A stretch of DNA of 64,000 bases from Novosphingobium terrae (GTDB taxonomy: Bacteria > Pseudomonadota > Alphaproteobacteria > Sphingomonadales > Sphingomonadaceae), in assembly GCF_017163935.1 (NCBI RefSeq), contig NZ_JABVZR010000003.1:1-64000 (forward strand), in the 5' to 3' direction. Position numbers and translations under genes: made by a program. Shown here one piece after another: positions 51,527 to 61,547 of the stretch. Below the pieces are notes generated by a model. That model did not search any database. It saw nothing but the letters and a program-made list of their open reading frames with translations, and had not been told where the DNA came from. How positions within the stretch are numbered: the stretch's first letter is position 1; each line of letters starts with the position of its first letter.

Positions 51527-52252
51527 TCAGGGCTGGGCAAGATATGTTGCATCGAAGCCCCCAGTCGCGACAAGCCGTTTCCAATCGAGCACATGGACCT
51601 CACGATGGGAAAAATGAGCTATTCCATCATGGCGTAAGGATTGAAGTACGCGATTGACGTGAATCGACGTCAGCCCCGTGAAGTCTGCCAGATGGGTCTG
51701 CGTTGCCGGGAAAGGAAACTTGAAGTGGCCGGCACAGGGCTTTCCCACGACGCGATAATCCATCTCGGCAAGCAGGTGGGCCATCCGCGATTTTGCATCG
51801 CGCCTGCCCAGATTGGTGAGCCATTGCGCTTGTATCGCAGCAGCAATCGTGCATTCGCGCCATAAAGCTTCGCTCAGGGCGCCGCAGGCTCGCGCAGCGG
51901 ATCTGATAGCGTCATGAGGAATTTTCCGGGTAACCGTCGGAGATAGAGCCTCAAGCCGGCACGCATCGGGATGGGTGATGCCCTCAAGGTTGGCGATTTC
52001 GCCTGGGAGATACAAGGCGGTTATCTGACGCGCCCCGCCGCCGCTTTGGCAGAAACGGGCCACCAGCCCGTCAACGACCAGCAGAGCATAATCGGACGGT
52101 TCGCCTGGTCTGGGGAAATCCCGGTTAGCGCCAATTCTATCCAGCAGCGAAGGCCAGCCCAGAATAATGCGGCACTCTTCATCTGACAAAGGCGAATGAC
52201 GGGTGAGCCGGTAGAGAAAGGGCGAAAGGGGGAAGCCTTTAGGACCAGTCAT
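51527..52252 (-). CDS. Crp/Fnr-family transcription regulator
   Basis: 241 residues. N-terminal cyclic-nucleotide-binding-like barrel (DYALLVVDGLVARFCQSGGG, then QITALYLPGEIANLEGI), dimerisation helix (about 125-160) and a C-terminal winged helix whose recognition helix is LADFTGLTSIHVNRVLQSLR. No N-terminal Cys cluster for an Fe-S cluster is present, so it is not a classic FNR. Similar proteins are common beside HRxxN kinases and respond to redox or stress. Target unknown. Confidence 0.88.
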   Translation of the reverse strand: MTGPKGFPLSPFLYRLTRHSPLSDEECRIILGWPSLLDRIGANRDFPRPGEPSDYALLVVDGLVARFCQSGGGARQITALYLPGEIANLEGITHPDACRLEALSPTVTRKIPHDAIRSAARACGALSEALWRECTIAAAIQAQWLTNLGRRDAKSRMAHLLAEMDYRVVGKPCAGHFKFPFPATQTHLADFTGLTSIHVNRVLQSLRHDGIAHFSHREVHVLDWKRLVATGGFDATYLAQP

Positions 52253-52641
52253 TTTCCTTGCAGCACCGGCAATGATTAGGAATTCGGGCGGCTAGCGTCA
52301 GAAACTGGCGAGGATTGTGCAAGTTCCGGCGGTCGCAGCTTCTCCCGGCAAGCCTGCGCCGTTGCGGCATGCCAATGGCTGACGAAGACGTGTGCTGAGG
52401 TTTCAGCGTTGTCCGAGGCCCAATCTCGGACAACGCTGAAGGACGCTTGCCAATGCCCATAATCGCGGGAGCGTTCGGGCCGGCCCAGACTTCAATCGAG
52501 AGACGATCGATCTGCTCTTTCGTTCCCGCACTTGCAAGACGAGCGCTGCGCTGCACAATCGCCAATAGATTGCGTACGAGCACGCGGAAAAGCCGTCGCC
52601 ATAAGCTCAGCGCGAGGCAGTGCGACCAGAGGACCGTTCCG
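52253..52641. other. Intergenic region, no clear gene
   Basis: Almost 390 bp without a convincing reading frame. It may hold decayed remains of the 5' neighbour of the GGDEF fragment. CGAGATTGGG-like inverted sequence GTCCGAGGCCCAATCTCGGAC near 52417 could form a short hairpin. Confidence 0.35.
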
Positions 52642-52929
52642 TCATCGCGGGAAATGCAAAGGCGGGTTGACCAACAATTGCCCTATGCCCTGGCGCACCG
52701 CTTTGGCTCGATAAAGGGCCTCATCCGCGCCCTTGAGCAAGGTTGGGAGGTCGCAGTGACGTGCATCGCGCAAACACACACCGATCGTCGCGGAGACCAG
52801 GGATAGGTTCGCGAGCGCCGGGGATGGCCGGCGGGCAACTGGCCGATCGGGCACTCGCACTGCTGCCCCGGCACCAACTTCCTCCCCAAACCCTTCGGGA
52901 TAGATCAGCCCGCCGCCAAAATTGCGCAA
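52642..52929 (-). pseudogene. Remnant of a GGDEF (diguanylate cyclase) domain
   Basis: The last ~50 residues match the C-terminal end of GGDEF domains: LVSATIGVCLRDARHCDL then LLKGADEALYRAKAVRQG. The preceding part and the GG(D/E)EF active loop are missing from this frame, although frame-shifted fragments continue upstream. It is therefore a broken diguanylate cyclase gene rather than a functional enzyme. It lies between the Crp-like gene and a receiver gene. Confidence 0.6.
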
Positions 52930-52997
52930 GTTTCGGGCGATTAAGCGGACCTCTGTAGGCCATTGGCCATTTCCTCAGACCGGAAAGAGGTCGCGTA

Positions 52998-53342
52998 ATG
53001 TGTCATGTTCTGATCATCGAGGATGAACCCCTTGTCGCGCTGATCATCCAGGATCTCCTGGAGGAGGAGGGCGCAACGTCATTTGAGATCGCCGCGACCC
53101 AGAGCGCGGCTGTCGCCGCCGCGCGCACCCATAAGCCGGACTTCATCACCTCGGACGTTCGCCTGCTCCAGGGCACCGGGCCCGCGGCGGTCGCTCAGAT
53201 CTTCGACGAGCTTGGGGAGGTGCCTGTCGTTTTCATCAGTGCCACGCCGGATGAGTGCCGCCCTTGCGCACCGCCCGGCATCATCTTGGCCAAACCTTTC
53301 GAAAACAGGGCCCTCGCTCACGCCTTTCACAGCATGGTCTAG
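52998..53342 (+). CDS. Single-domain response regulator
   Basis: 114 residues: HVLIIEDEPLVALIIQDLLE (acidic pocket), Asp in FITSDVRLLQG (about 52), Ser in VVFISATPD and Lys in LAKPFEN. No output domain. The loop after the Asp lacks the usual hydrophobic-Pro-Gly, so kinetics may be unusual. It precedes a large hybrid kinase by about 210 bp and may be part of its phosphorelay. Confidence 0.82.
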   Translation: MCHVLIIEDEPLVALIIQDLLEEEGATSFEIAATQSAAVAAARTHKPDFITSDVRLLQGTGPAAVAQIFDELGEVPVVFISATPDECRPCAPPGIILAKPFENRALAHAFHSMV

Positions 53343-53555
53343 CCGCTATTTTCCAGCATTGCCGCTTCCATTCTAACCCCAGGAAAGTGGAGTCCGGATC
53401 GGCTATTTGGCTTGGGCAAGAGAATTGAGGGTTTCTGCCTAGAACCAACAAACTTAAGGCCGTTCCAGCTTCGTTCATGACGAAGCCTCTTCCGTGCTCT
53501 ATATGCGCAAAGAGCAACACTCGGACCAGGTCTGTCAGGAACGGAGCGGAATCCC

Positions 53556-56156
53556 TTGAATACACCTCGGCCCGACACCGGCGAGAGCCACCCGCGTACG
53601 CCTGACGCCAGGCTTACGGCCGGTGAAAGGCTCGTCACTGCCCAATCGCTGGATGAGGTGATCGATGTTCTGCGCAAAACGGCGCGTGTGGCGGTGGGCG
53701 CTGAGGGCATAGCGATCGTGCTCAAGGATGGTGACCATTGTAGCTATGTGGCAGAGGACGCCATCGCCCCGCTCTGGCAAGGACAAAGTTTTCCGGCCGA
53801 TACCTGCATTTCAGGGTGGAGCATGCTCCATGGCGAAACTGTCGCGATCGGCGATATCCGGAGAGACCCCCGGGTGCCTCAGGAAGCCTATGCGGCTACA
53901 TTCGTGCGCAGTCTTGTGATGGCGCCCATTGGGAAGCCTGAGCCGGTCGCGGCGCTGGGCGCTTATTGGTCGAACGTGATGTCCCACGATGCCGAGACGA
54001 TCGAGCGGGTTGAGGGTCTGGCTCGTCTGGCGACGATCGCGATCGAAAATGCGAGGCTTGCCGAGGCGCGTGATCATGCCGCTGCCCTGAGTGCCGCCCA
54101 GGCTCGCATTCTGGAACTCGCCGTACAGGATGGGCCCCTCCAAGCCACGTTGGAAGCGATTGTGCGGGCTGTGGAAAGCCTGTCGGACAGCGGTGTCATG
54201 GCTTCCATCCTCCTTCTCGACGAAGACGGCGTGCATTTGCGGCACGGCGCGGGGCCAAGTCTGCCGGCAGCCTACAACGCTCTCATTGATGGGATCGTGA
54301 TCGGGCCAACAGTCGGGTCCTGCGGATCGGCGATCTTCCGGCAAGAGCCGGTTTTCGTGGCGGATATCGCCAGCGATCCCCTTTGGACGGACTACCGCGA
54401 CCTTGCAATGGGTCATGGTTTGCGGGCCTGCTGGTCGCTGCCGATCCGGTCAGCCCATGGCAAGATCCTCGGCACATTTGCCATGTATTACAGCGAGCCG
54501 CGCGAGCCGGTCAGCGCGGATCTGGAAATCGTGGATTTCGTGGTGCGTACGGCGGGTGTCGTGCTGGCTCGGGCCCGTTCGGAAGCCATCATCCGGCACA
54601 GTGAAGCCCGTTATCGCCAGATTGTAGAGGGCGCAGAGGACTTTGCTATCGTCTCTCTTGACCAGTCAGGCGTTATTACCGGCTGGAACAGCGGCGCCGA
54701 GCATCTCATGGACTGGAACCCGCAAGAGGCATTGGGTCAGCACGCTTGCCTGTTCTTCACCGCTGAGGACCAGGCGGCGGATGCGCCGGCACGCGAAATG
54801 CAGCAAGCCGACACCTATGGCCGCGGCATCGACGAGCGCTGGCACGTGCGCAAGGATGGTACCCGATTCTGGGGATCGGGTCTCACCATGCCTCTGGCCG
54901 GCCGCGAAGGAGGCTATGTCAAGATGTTCCGTGATCGTACGCGTGAGCATGAGGCTGAAGAGGCGCTACGGGAACTCAATGCGACGCTGGAAGCACGCGT
55001 ATGTGAAGCCGTCACGGAACGGGAAATGGCCCAGGAAGCCTTGCGCCAGAGCCAGAAGATGGAAGCGATGGGCCAACTGACAGGCGGCGTTGCCCACGAC
55101 TTCAACAACCTGCTCACCCCCATCGTAGGTTCGCTCGACCTGCTCCAGCGCCGCAATGTCGGCGGCGAGCGCGAGCAAAGGCTGATCGCTGCGGCGGTAC
55201 AGTCGGCAGAGCGCGCCAAGACGCTGGTCCAGCGCTTGCTCGCCTTTGCCCGGCGACAGCCGCTGCAATCTGTGTCAGTCGATGTGGCTAAACTTGTCCA
55301 TGGCATGGGCGAGCTGGTCGAAAGCACCACAGGTCCGCAGATCAAGGTCGTGGTGGAGGCCGCCGACGATCTTCCCCCCGCCAAAGCCGATCTCAACCAG
55401 CTCGAAATGGCCTTGCTCAACCTGTCGGTGAACGCGCGCGACGCCATGCCCGGGGGCGGTATGCTGCGAATTTCGGCAGGTGCGGAGGTGATCTCAACCG
55501 GTCACCGGTCTGGGCTCAGGCCAGGACGCTACGTTTGTCTCTCTGTTGCTGACACCGGATCCGGCATGGATGAAGCGACGCGGGCGCGCGCTGTCGAGCC
55601 CTTTTTTTCGACTAAAGGGATCGGCAAGGGGACCGGGCTGGGCCTTTCGATGGTTCACGGCCTGGCTTCTCAGCTTGGAGGGGGGCTGACCATTCAAAGC
55701 CGCCCGGGCCTGGGAACGAACATCGAGCTTTGGCTGCCGGTCAGCGATGAGGACGTCCAGCCCGTTGCCTTGCCGAAAAGCGTCGGCGACATTGCATTAC
55801 GCGGCGTCGCATTGCTCGTTGACGATGAGAGCCTGGTGCGCATGAGCACCGCCGACATGCTTTGCGACCTGGGCTACGCCGTCGAAGAGGCCGATTGCGC
55901 CGAGGAGGCGGTGCGCATCCTGGCGACGGGCGCCCCATTCGACGTCGTCATCACGGACCATCTGATGCCGGGCATGACCGGCGTGGATCTGGCGCGCCAT
56001 ATTCAGAGCACAAGGCCGCACGTTCCCGTTTTGCTCGTCTCCGGCTATGCCGACGCCGAAGGCGTCGACAGCGATTTGCCTCGGCTCACGAAGCCGTTCC
56101 GCAAGGATGATTTGGCGGCGGCCCTGGCCTCGACAGGCTCGTCCAGTTCGCGCTGA
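53556..56156 (+). CDS. Hybrid histidine kinase with two GAF and one PAS domain
   Basis: 866 residues, TTG start. GAF1 (about 18-165; FPADTCISGWSMLHGETVAI, DPRVPQEAYAATFVRSLVM), GAF2 (about 180-345; CGSAIFRQEPVFVADIASDP, LRACWSLPIRSAHGKILGTF), PAS (about 350-470; GVITGWNSGAEHLMDWNPQE), HisKA His in GGVAHDFNNLL (about 515), HATPase (SVNARDAMP, DTGSGMDE, GKGTGLGLS) and receiver (LLVDDESLVRMSTADML, Asp in VVITDHLMPG). GAF domains suggest a small-molecule or light input; the Cys in the GAF1 DTCISGW motif could hold a chromophore, but that is speculative. Confidence 0.9.
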   Translation: MNTPRPDTGESHPRTPDARLTAGERLVTAQSLDEVIDVLRKTARVAVGAEGIAIVLKDGDHCSYVAEDAIAPLWQGQSFPADTCISGWSMLHGETVAIGDIRRDPRVPQEAYAATFVRSLVMAPIGKPEPVAALGAYWSNVMSHDAETIERVEGLARLATIAIENARLAEARDHAAALSAAQARILELAVQDGPLQATLEAIVRAVESLSDSGVMASILLLDEDGVHLRHGAGPSLPAAYNALIDGIVIGPTVGSCGSAIFRQEPVFVADIASDPLWTDYRDLAMGHGLRACWSLPIRSAHGKILGTFAMYYSEPREPVSADLEIVDFVVRTAGVVLARARSEAIIRHSEARYRQIVEGAEDFAIVSLDQSGVITGWNSGAEHLMDWNPQEALGQHACLFFTAEDQAADAPAREMQQADTYGRGIDERWHVRKDGTRFWGSGLTMPLAGREGGYVKMFRDRTREHEAEEALRELNATLEARVCEAVTEREMAQEALRQSQKMEAMGQLTGGVAHDFNNLLTPIVGSLDLLQRRNVGGEREQRLIAAAVQSAERAKTLVQRLLAFARRQPLQSVSVDVAKLVHGMGELVESTTGPQIKVVVEAADDLPPAKADLNQLEMALLNLSVNARDAMPGGGMLRISAGAEVISTGHRSGLRPGRYVCLSVADTGSGMDEATRARAVEPFFSTKGIGKGTGLGLSMVHGLASQLGGGLTIQSRPGLGTNIELWLPVSDEDVQPVALPKSVGDIALRGVALLVDDESLVRMSTADMLCDLGYAVEEADCAEEAVRILATGAPFDVVITDHLMPGMTGVDLARHIQSTRPHVPVLLVSGYADAEGVDSDLPRLTKPFRKDDLAAALASTGSSSSR

Positions 56157-56211
56157 TAGGCACGACCTCGCAAATCCCGCCATCTAGGAACGTTCACCAG
56201 GAAGCACGGCC

Positions 56212-58167
56212 TTGAACACCGAGACCCAGCCCCCCGAGATCAGCAAATTCGAGATGCTCGTTCAGAGCGTAACCGATTATGCCATCTACATGCTCGATCC
56301 AGACGGTATCGTCACGAGCTGGAACGCGGGGGCCGAGCGGTTCAAGGGCTATACGCCCGATGAAATCATCGGCCAGCATTTCTCGCGCTTTTACGGTGAG
56401 GAGGATCGAGATTCGGGCTTGCCCCAGCGGGCGCTGGCGACCGCCGCAAAAGAGGGTCGCTTTGAAGCCGAGGGATGGCGGATCCGCAAGGACGGTACCC
56501 GGTTTTGGGCCGATGTCGTGCTCGATCGCATCACCGACCCGCAAGGCTCGCTGGTCGGCTTTGCCAAGATCACCCGCGACCTGACCCTGCGTCGGGCGGC
56601 AGAGGAGGAATTGCGGCGCAGTGAGGAGCGTTTTCGCCTGCTGGTCCAGAGTGTTACCGATTACGCGATCTACATGCTCGACCTTGACGGGCACGTGACG
56701 AGCTGGAACGCCGGGGCCGAGCGTTTCAAGGGTTACCGCGCCGACGAAATCATCGGCGAGCATTTCGCGCGCTTCTATCCGCCCGAAGATCGGGAAGCCG
56801 GCGCGCCTGCGCGCGCGCTGGCGACCGCGCGGGAGGCCGGTCGCTTCGAAGCCGAGGGCTGGCGCCATCGCAAGGACGGATCGCGCTTCTGGGCCAGCGT
56901 CGTTATCGATCCGGTGAGAAGCGAAGCAGGCGAGCTGATCGGGTTCGCCAAGATCACCCGTGACCTCACCGAGCGCCGAAAATCGCAGCAGGCGCTCGAG
57001 CAGGCCCAGCAGGCCTTTTTCCAGTCGCAGAAGATGGAGGCGATCGGTCAGCTCACCGGCGGCGTCGCCCATGATTTCAACAACCTCCTCGCCGCCATAG
57101 TTGGTAGCGTCGATATCGCCAAACGCAGGTTGGCCGAGGGCAAGGATGCGACGCGCTTCCTCGATAACGCGCTCCAGGCAGCAGAGCGGGGCGCCACGCA
57201 GACCCAGCGTATGCTGGCGTTCGCGCGCAAGCAGGATATGCAGCTTACCAAGGTCGACGTTGCCGCCCTGGTGCGCGGGATGGCCGATCTGATCGAGCGC
57301 ACGATCGGCTCCAACATCACGATCGACACGCAGTTTCCCCTCATGCTCAAGGCCATCCACGCCGACCCGGCGCAGCTCGAGCTGGCTCTGCTCAATCTGG
57401 TCGTCAACGCGCGCGATGCCATGCCCGAGGGCGGACGCATCCTGATCGCGGCCCAAAAAGTACAGGTGCAGGTTGAGAATGGACTTACGCCCGGGGAATA
57501 TGTCCGCCTGTTTATCGAGGATGAAGGCTCCGGGATGGATGAGGAGACCCGCGCCAAAGCCATCGAGCCCTTTTTCACCACCAAAGGCGTCGGCAAAGGC
57601 ACGGGGCTTGGCCTCTCCATGGTCGCGGGAATGGCCGAGCAGTTTGGCGGCAGGCTCTCACTCGACAGCGTGGTGGGAGAGGGCACCACCGTCAGCCTCT
57701 GGCTGCCGGTTGCCAAGGATACAGCGCTCGAGGCTGCGCGACCTGTGGCGGTCGCCAGGTCCGACGGCCCACGAGGTGCGTTGACCATGCTTGCGGTCGA
57801 TGACGATGACATCGTGCTCGTCAACACCGCTGCGATGCTGTCCCATCTGGGTCATACGGTGCTTAACGCGACGTCTGGAGCTCAGGCCCTGCGCCTTCTG
57901 GCCGAGCATACGGTCGATGTGCTGCTCACCGACTATGCCATGCCTGGCATGACCGGCGCCGAGCTGGCCGATGCGGCCCTGGCGGGATGGCCCGACCTGA
58001 AAGTTGTTGTGGTGACGGGCTACGCCGAGCTGCCAACGGGCGTGACGCTGCGCTTCCCCCGCTTGAGCAAGCCTTTCCGACAGTCTGATCTGGAGGTTGC
58101 CCTTGCAAGGCTGCCGAGATCACCAGCAGATCCGGCCAACGTCGTGGACTTGCGGCCCCGTCGTTAG
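56212..58167 (+). CDS. Hybrid histidine kinase with duplicated PAS domains
   Basis: 651 residues, TTG start with AGGAAG 8 nt upstream. PAS1 (about 15-130) and PAS2 (about 143-260) are near-copies: both contain SVTDYAIYML and SWNAGAERFKGY, and about 384 bp separate the equivalent positions, pointing to a tandem duplication. HisKA His in GGVAHDFNNLL (about 287), HATPase (VVNARDAMPEGG, DEGSGMDE, GKGTGLGLSMVAGM), receiver (MLAVDDDDIVLVNTAAML, Asp in VLLTDYAMPG). Its core is close to the kinase at 53556, so the two are paralogues. Confidence 0.92.
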   Translation: MNTETQPPEISKFEMLVQSVTDYAIYMLDPDGIVTSWNAGAERFKGYTPDEIIGQHFSRFYGEEDRDSGLPQRALATAAKEGRFEAEGWRIRKDGTRFWADVVLDRITDPQGSLVGFAKITRDLTLRRAAEEELRRSEERFRLLVQSVTDYAIYMLDLDGHVTSWNAGAERFKGYRADEIIGEHFARFYPPEDREAGAPARALATAREAGRFEAEGWRHRKDGSRFWASVVIDPVRSEAGELIGFAKITRDLTERRKSQQALEQAQQAFFQSQKMEAIGQLTGGVAHDFNNLLAAIVGSVDIAKRRLAEGKDATRFLDNALQAAERGATQTQRMLAFARKQDMQLTKVDVAALVRGMADLIERTIGSNITIDTQFPLMLKAIHADPAQLELALLNLVVNARDAMPEGGRILIAAQKVQVQVENGLTPGEYVRLFIEDEGSGMDEETRAKAIEPFFTTKGVGKGTGLGLSMVAGMAEQFGGRLSLDSVVGEGTTVSLWLPVAKDTALEAARPVAVARSDGPRGALTMLAVDDDDIVLVNTAAMLSHLGHTVLNATSGAQALRLLAEHTVDVLLTDYAMPGMTGAELADAALAGWPDLKVVVVTGYAELPTGVTLRFPRLSKPFRQSDLEVALARLPRSPADPANVVDLRPRR

Positions 58168-58173
58168 AGCGCC

Positions 58174-58195
58174 CTTCCCGGCTGAAGCCGGGAAG
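58174..58195. terminator. Bidirectional hairpin between convergent genes
   Basis: CTTCCCGGCT-GA-AGCCGGGAAG, a perfect 10-bp stem, lies between the converging kinase and hypothetical genes. No T run, so it may stop transcription only partially. Confidence 0.65.
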
Positions 58196-58197
58196 CG

Positions 58198-58461
58198 CTA
58201 TTCGGGCGGGCCGCCTTCATAATCCTCAAGGGCGGCCTGCACCATCCTGCGCCAAATGTCGGCATCGCCCGCATTGGCCATCACGATGTCCGGCTCGCGC
58301 AGCGTTTTGAGGATGGAAACGGCGCGGTCGATATAAAGATGCCACTCCGCCTCCACCTCATCGGCCGCCGAGGGCACATACCCTTCGGCGTTGAAGCTGA
58401 TTTGTTCGGCGGCGAGCACACGCGCGATCCGCTCGATCGCGCCAAGTTCTGAAATAGGCAT
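58198..58461 (-). CDS. Small hypothetical protein
   Basis: 87 residues from the ATG at 58461, which has a perfect ACAGGAGGTTGC ribosome-binding site. Helical and acidic (IERIARVLAAEQISFNAEGY, AEWHLYIDRAVSILKTLREP, ending EDYEGGPPE). No signal or TM segment. Similar short proteins occur beside stress regulators in sphingomonads, but I cannot name a function. Confidence 0.65.
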   Translation of the reverse strand: MPISELGAIERIARVLAAEQISFNAEGYVPSAADEVEAEWHLYIDRAVSILKTLREPDIVMANAGDADIWRRMVQAALEDYEGGPPE

Positions 58462-58766
58462 GCAACCTCCTGTTTCCGCCATTCCGCGTCCGTCCACACC
58501 ACAGCCGGCTATCACGAATCAAGCTGCGCAACCGCATCCTGGTTTTGCAAACCTCGGAGTTAACCGCTTCGTTTCGGCCAGTCGGCGAGCCGGGTTACCA
58601 ATGGGTAATACGGGAAAGCGCCGCATGTTGCAGGTGGCACGCTACCAGCATCATGCCCAGAACCGGCATGCGCAACATGGAACCTGTTCAGGCATTTGTC
58701 GACTTATGCAATGAGCATGGAGGCAAGTAGAATGGCTTATCCCGGAGCCGGGAGCTTGAGACCCCG

Positions 58767-59375
58767 ATGATCCTCGATGACCTGCCTGCCTGGATCGCAC
58801 CGGCGGCCACCATGATCGCGGCCATCATGACAGCCGCCAATCTTGGGGCGCGCGTTACCGGGTGGAGCTTTGTCGTCTTTACCCTCGGCTCGGTCTGCTG
58901 GTCATGGGTCGGCATTGCCTCAGGCCAGACCAATCTGCTTGCCAGCAATGGATTACTCACCATCGTCAATCTTGTGGGCATCTGGCGCTGGCTGGGGCGT
59001 CAGCGTGCCTATGAGGATGGCGGCAAGTCAGCGGCCGATGCGAGCCGACGCTCGGCCCATCCAACGCTGTTTGCCGGGACGCAGGTCGACGGCATGGAGG
59101 TTCGCGATTGCGAGGGTAACGGCGTGGGGCAGGCCGTTGAGGCGCTCATCTCCTGCAAAGATGGGTTGCTCAGCTACATCGTGGTGAGATCGGGAGGCAT
59201 TGGCGGCATGGGCGAAGATCTACGGGCCGTCCCCCGGGCCCATGTGACCTTTTCCTGCGACCACGTCACTCTGCGCTGGGACAGCACATGGTTTGCGTCG
59301 CTTGGAACGCTTCAGGACGGGCGGTGGCCGGTGATACCCGACGTCCCGGCGCCGGCTGAGAGCGATGGTAGCTGA
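58767..59375 (+). CDS. PRC-barrel domain membrane protein
   Basis: 202 residues. Three N-terminal hydrophobic helices ([48 protein letters not shown]) followed by a linker and a PRC-barrel-like domain ([40 protein letters not shown]). PRC barrels sit in photosynthetic reaction centres and in many stress proteins, generally as protein-interaction or RNA-handling modules. Overlaps the next gene by 11 nt; both probably form one operon. Confidence 0.82.
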   Translation: MILDDLPAWIAPAATMIAAIMTAANLGARVTGWSFVVFTLGSVCWSWVGIASGQTNLLASNGLLTIVNLVGIWRWLGRQRAYEDGGKSAADASRRSAHPTLFAGTQVDGMEVRDCEGNGVGQAVEALISCKDGLLSYIVVRSGGIGGMGEDLRAVPRAHVTFSCDHVTLRWDSTWFASLGTLQDGRWPVIPDVPAPAESDGS

Positions 59376-60306
59376 TCACATGGCGAAGGATGATGAGGAC
59401 GTTCTGGATTGTCTGGTGATCGGAGCAGGTCCGGCAGGGCTGACGGCCGCGATCTATCTGGCCAGGTTTCGTCTCCAGCTCAGAGTGGTCGATGCCGGGA
59501 AAAGCCGGGCGGCGATGATCCCGCGCATGCACAATCATGCAGGGTTTCCCGGCGGGATCGCCGGCAGCGAACTCTTGGCCCGGATGCGGAAGCAGGCAGT
59601 TTTATTTGGCGTAAACGTAACTGCCGGGCTGGTCGAGAGCCTGGCCCTGAAGGACGGCATCTTTACCGCCCGGGTCGCCGACGGCCTCCTTCGGGCAAGA
59701 ACCGTGCTTCTCGCGACCGGTGTGGTCAACAATTCACCCCGGATCGCTCCGGAAATCCATGAGACAGCCCTCGCGCGTGGGCAGCTGCGCTATTGCCCGG
59801 TGTGTGACGGCTTTGAAGTGACCGACAAGCGCATCGCGGTCATCGGGACGCAGACGCATGGGGTCAATGAGGCCCTGTTCCTGCGTATGTATTCGCCGGA
59901 CATCACGCTGATAGCGCCCGACGGTGAGCACGCCCTGAGCAGGGAAGATCAGGCGAACCTCGCGCAGGCCGGCATAGAGATTGTGCATGGGCCGTGCGGC
60001 GCCATGAGGGTCGAGGGCGAGCGCATGATCGTACCGGTTCGCGATGCCACGCTCACTTTCGATACTGTGTATCCAGCCCTTGGGTCGGTGATCCGGTCTG
60101 AGCTGGCGCTGATGCTTGGCGCGGAGGCAAGCGAGGAAGGATGCCTCGTCGTCGACAGCCACCAGCGCACCAGCGTTCCTGGCCTCTATGCCGCCGGCGA
60201 TGTCGCCAGGGGTCTCGATCAGATCAGCCATGCGATGGGCGAGGCTGGCGTGGCCGCCACAACCATCCGCAATGATCTGGCGAAAAGCCGTGCCCTGTAC
60301 CGTTAA
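59365..60306 (+). CDS. Thioredoxin reductase-like flavoprotein
   Basis: 313 residues. FAD-binding [16 protein letters not shown], redox CxxC in [11 protein letters not shown] (about 149-152), a divergent NAD(P) site ([15 protein letters not shown] lacking a perfect GxGxxA), and the C-terminal FAD motif [16 protein letters not shown]. Length and layout match TrxB (about 320 aa). The degenerate NAD(P)-binding site suggests an unusual electron donor. It follows the PRC-barrel gene, overlapping by 11 nt. Confidence 0.88.
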   Translation: MVADHMAKDDEDVLDCLVIGAGPAGLTAAIYLARFRLQLRVVDAGKSRAAMIPRMHNHAGFPGGIAGSELLARMRKQAVLFGVNVTAGLVESLALKDGIFTARVADGLLRARTVLLATGVVNNSPRIAPEIHETALARGQLRYCPVCDGFEVTDKRIAVIGTQTHGVNEALFLRMYSPDITLIAPDGEHALSREDQANLAQAGIEIVHGPCGAMRVEGERMIVPVRDATLTFDTVYPALGSVIRSELALMLGAEASEEGCLVVDSHQRTSVPGLYAAGDVARGLDQISHAMGEAGVAATTIRNDLAKSRALYR

Positions 60307-60892
60307 GAGGGGATTTGTGGCCGGTAATCGGACGGTTGTCTTACCTCGTACGTCCCTGGGGAGGCAGTATCATTTTTTTGCGTCGCTGTCTTTGGTATCG
60401 GGCGTATCGGCAGGCACGGTCGTATCCGACGCGCATCGGTTGCCGGAGCTGATTTTGGCCCACCTATTGAGAGAATGAGGCGCAGGCCGATGACGACCGC
60501 ATCTGGCGCGCCACCTCCGGCTGCCGGATGGCGCAGGTTTTGCGCGTCGGGTTGCATGCCCAGCGTTCGCTCAGTTTCACCCGATAATTGGCCTCGAACG
60601 AAGTCTCTGCATGGGGCAAATCTGACAGGGCGAAGGCCAGCGGGCTGATGCAGGTGGGGGCGAACGCCAAGCTGAGACGATCTTCATCTCGGCCCGGAAT
60701 AGGCCCTATGCCAATCAGGCCTCCTCCAATCCGGGATCATATTTGCAATCGTATGAAACAGGGCGGCGCGATGGCGCTTTCCTTATGGCCCAACTTGGTC
60801 AACGTCAGCGCCGAAGCGGAAGAACATTGAGGCAGGGGCTGAGCGGGCCGGTGGGATCAATCAGCCGACTTTGGTCTTCTGGGAGAGGACTT
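60307..60892. other. Gene-poor stretch, possible remnants
   Basis: No supported gene in nearly 590 bp. A minus-strand frame at 60464-60670 has a signal-like start and two Cys but no family or ribosome-binding evidence, so I leave it uncalled. Confidence 0.35.
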
Positions 60893-61111
60893 ATGCGTAA
60901 TCAGGCTATCGACGATTGCATCAGGCGACTTGCTGTCATTCAAGAGCATCTACGTCACGCCGGGATGCACCAGGCCCTCCAGCATGTTTCTACGGCCATC
61001 TCCGAGCTAAAATTAGCGTTCCCCGGCTCGGATAGACGGGAGAGCTCACATAAAGGGGGCCCGCGAGCCCGAAGCGAAGAAGACAGCCATTCCGGTGGCC
61101 AGTGCGGCTAA
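60893..61111 (+). CDS. Small hypothetical protein
   Basis: 72 residues from the ATG at 60893 with GGGAGAGG 6 nt upstream. The first 40 residues form a likely helical hairpin (NQAIDDCIRRLAVIQEHLR and MHQALQHVSTAISELKLAF); the tail is charged and disordered. No family recognised. Assigned because of the ribosome-binding site and coherent helical pattern; could be spurious. Confidence 0.45.
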   Translation: MRNQAIDDCIRRLAVIQEHLRHAGMHQALQHVSTAISELKLAFPGSDRRESSHKGGPRARSEEDSHSGGQCG

Positions 61112-61547
61112 TCTTCCAGTCACCGAATGGAGTTGCAACCAAGCCCGCCCTCTGCGGACGGCGAAGCAGCGGGTGTGCCATGACGTGCGTGAGATCAAAA
61201 AAACGAACCGAAAGGGCGCTCAAAGCGTCGTGGGGATGTCGGCGCTCTGTGGGAATTGTGAAATCTGCAAACCGCAGGCGTCTTTGTCAGCAGACCAGGT
61301 CCTGTTGAGGTGGACAGGGCATCATCCTCGATGCCGGCCGTAGCGCCGGGCATCGTCTTAGCTCGCCGATTGAGCCGCTCGGCCCGCAAACTTCTTCCAG
61401 CCAGCCCGACTGGTCCAAGCCTCCCGGGCGGGCTGCGCCGTTATGCTACCCGTCGCCTGGTGACGCTGCGACACTTGTCGGGGTGACAATGCCCACAACA
61501 CAGGTCAAGGCTTCGTGCCTCCGAATTTTGTGAGCCTGGCAGAATGT
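61112..61547. other. Intergenic region after the small protein
   Basis: No gene supported in about 435 bp. An imperfect hairpin GATGCCGGC...GCCGGGCATC near 61331-61355 resembles the one at 8039 and may be a terminator. Confidence 0.4.

Noticed and set aside
51284..51637. 117-codon plus-strand frame after the receiver gene
   Set aside because: It overlaps the 3' end of the Crp/Fnr-like gene and shows no protein-like pattern or ribosome-binding site.
58683..58710. GGAAC-N16-CGAC before the PRC-barrel gene as an EcfG promoter
   Set aside because: The -10 element has two mismatches to CGTT.
60464..60670. 68-codon minus-strand frame with a signal-like start
   Set aside because: No ribosome-binding site, no family, and low-complexity neighbours; not enough support.
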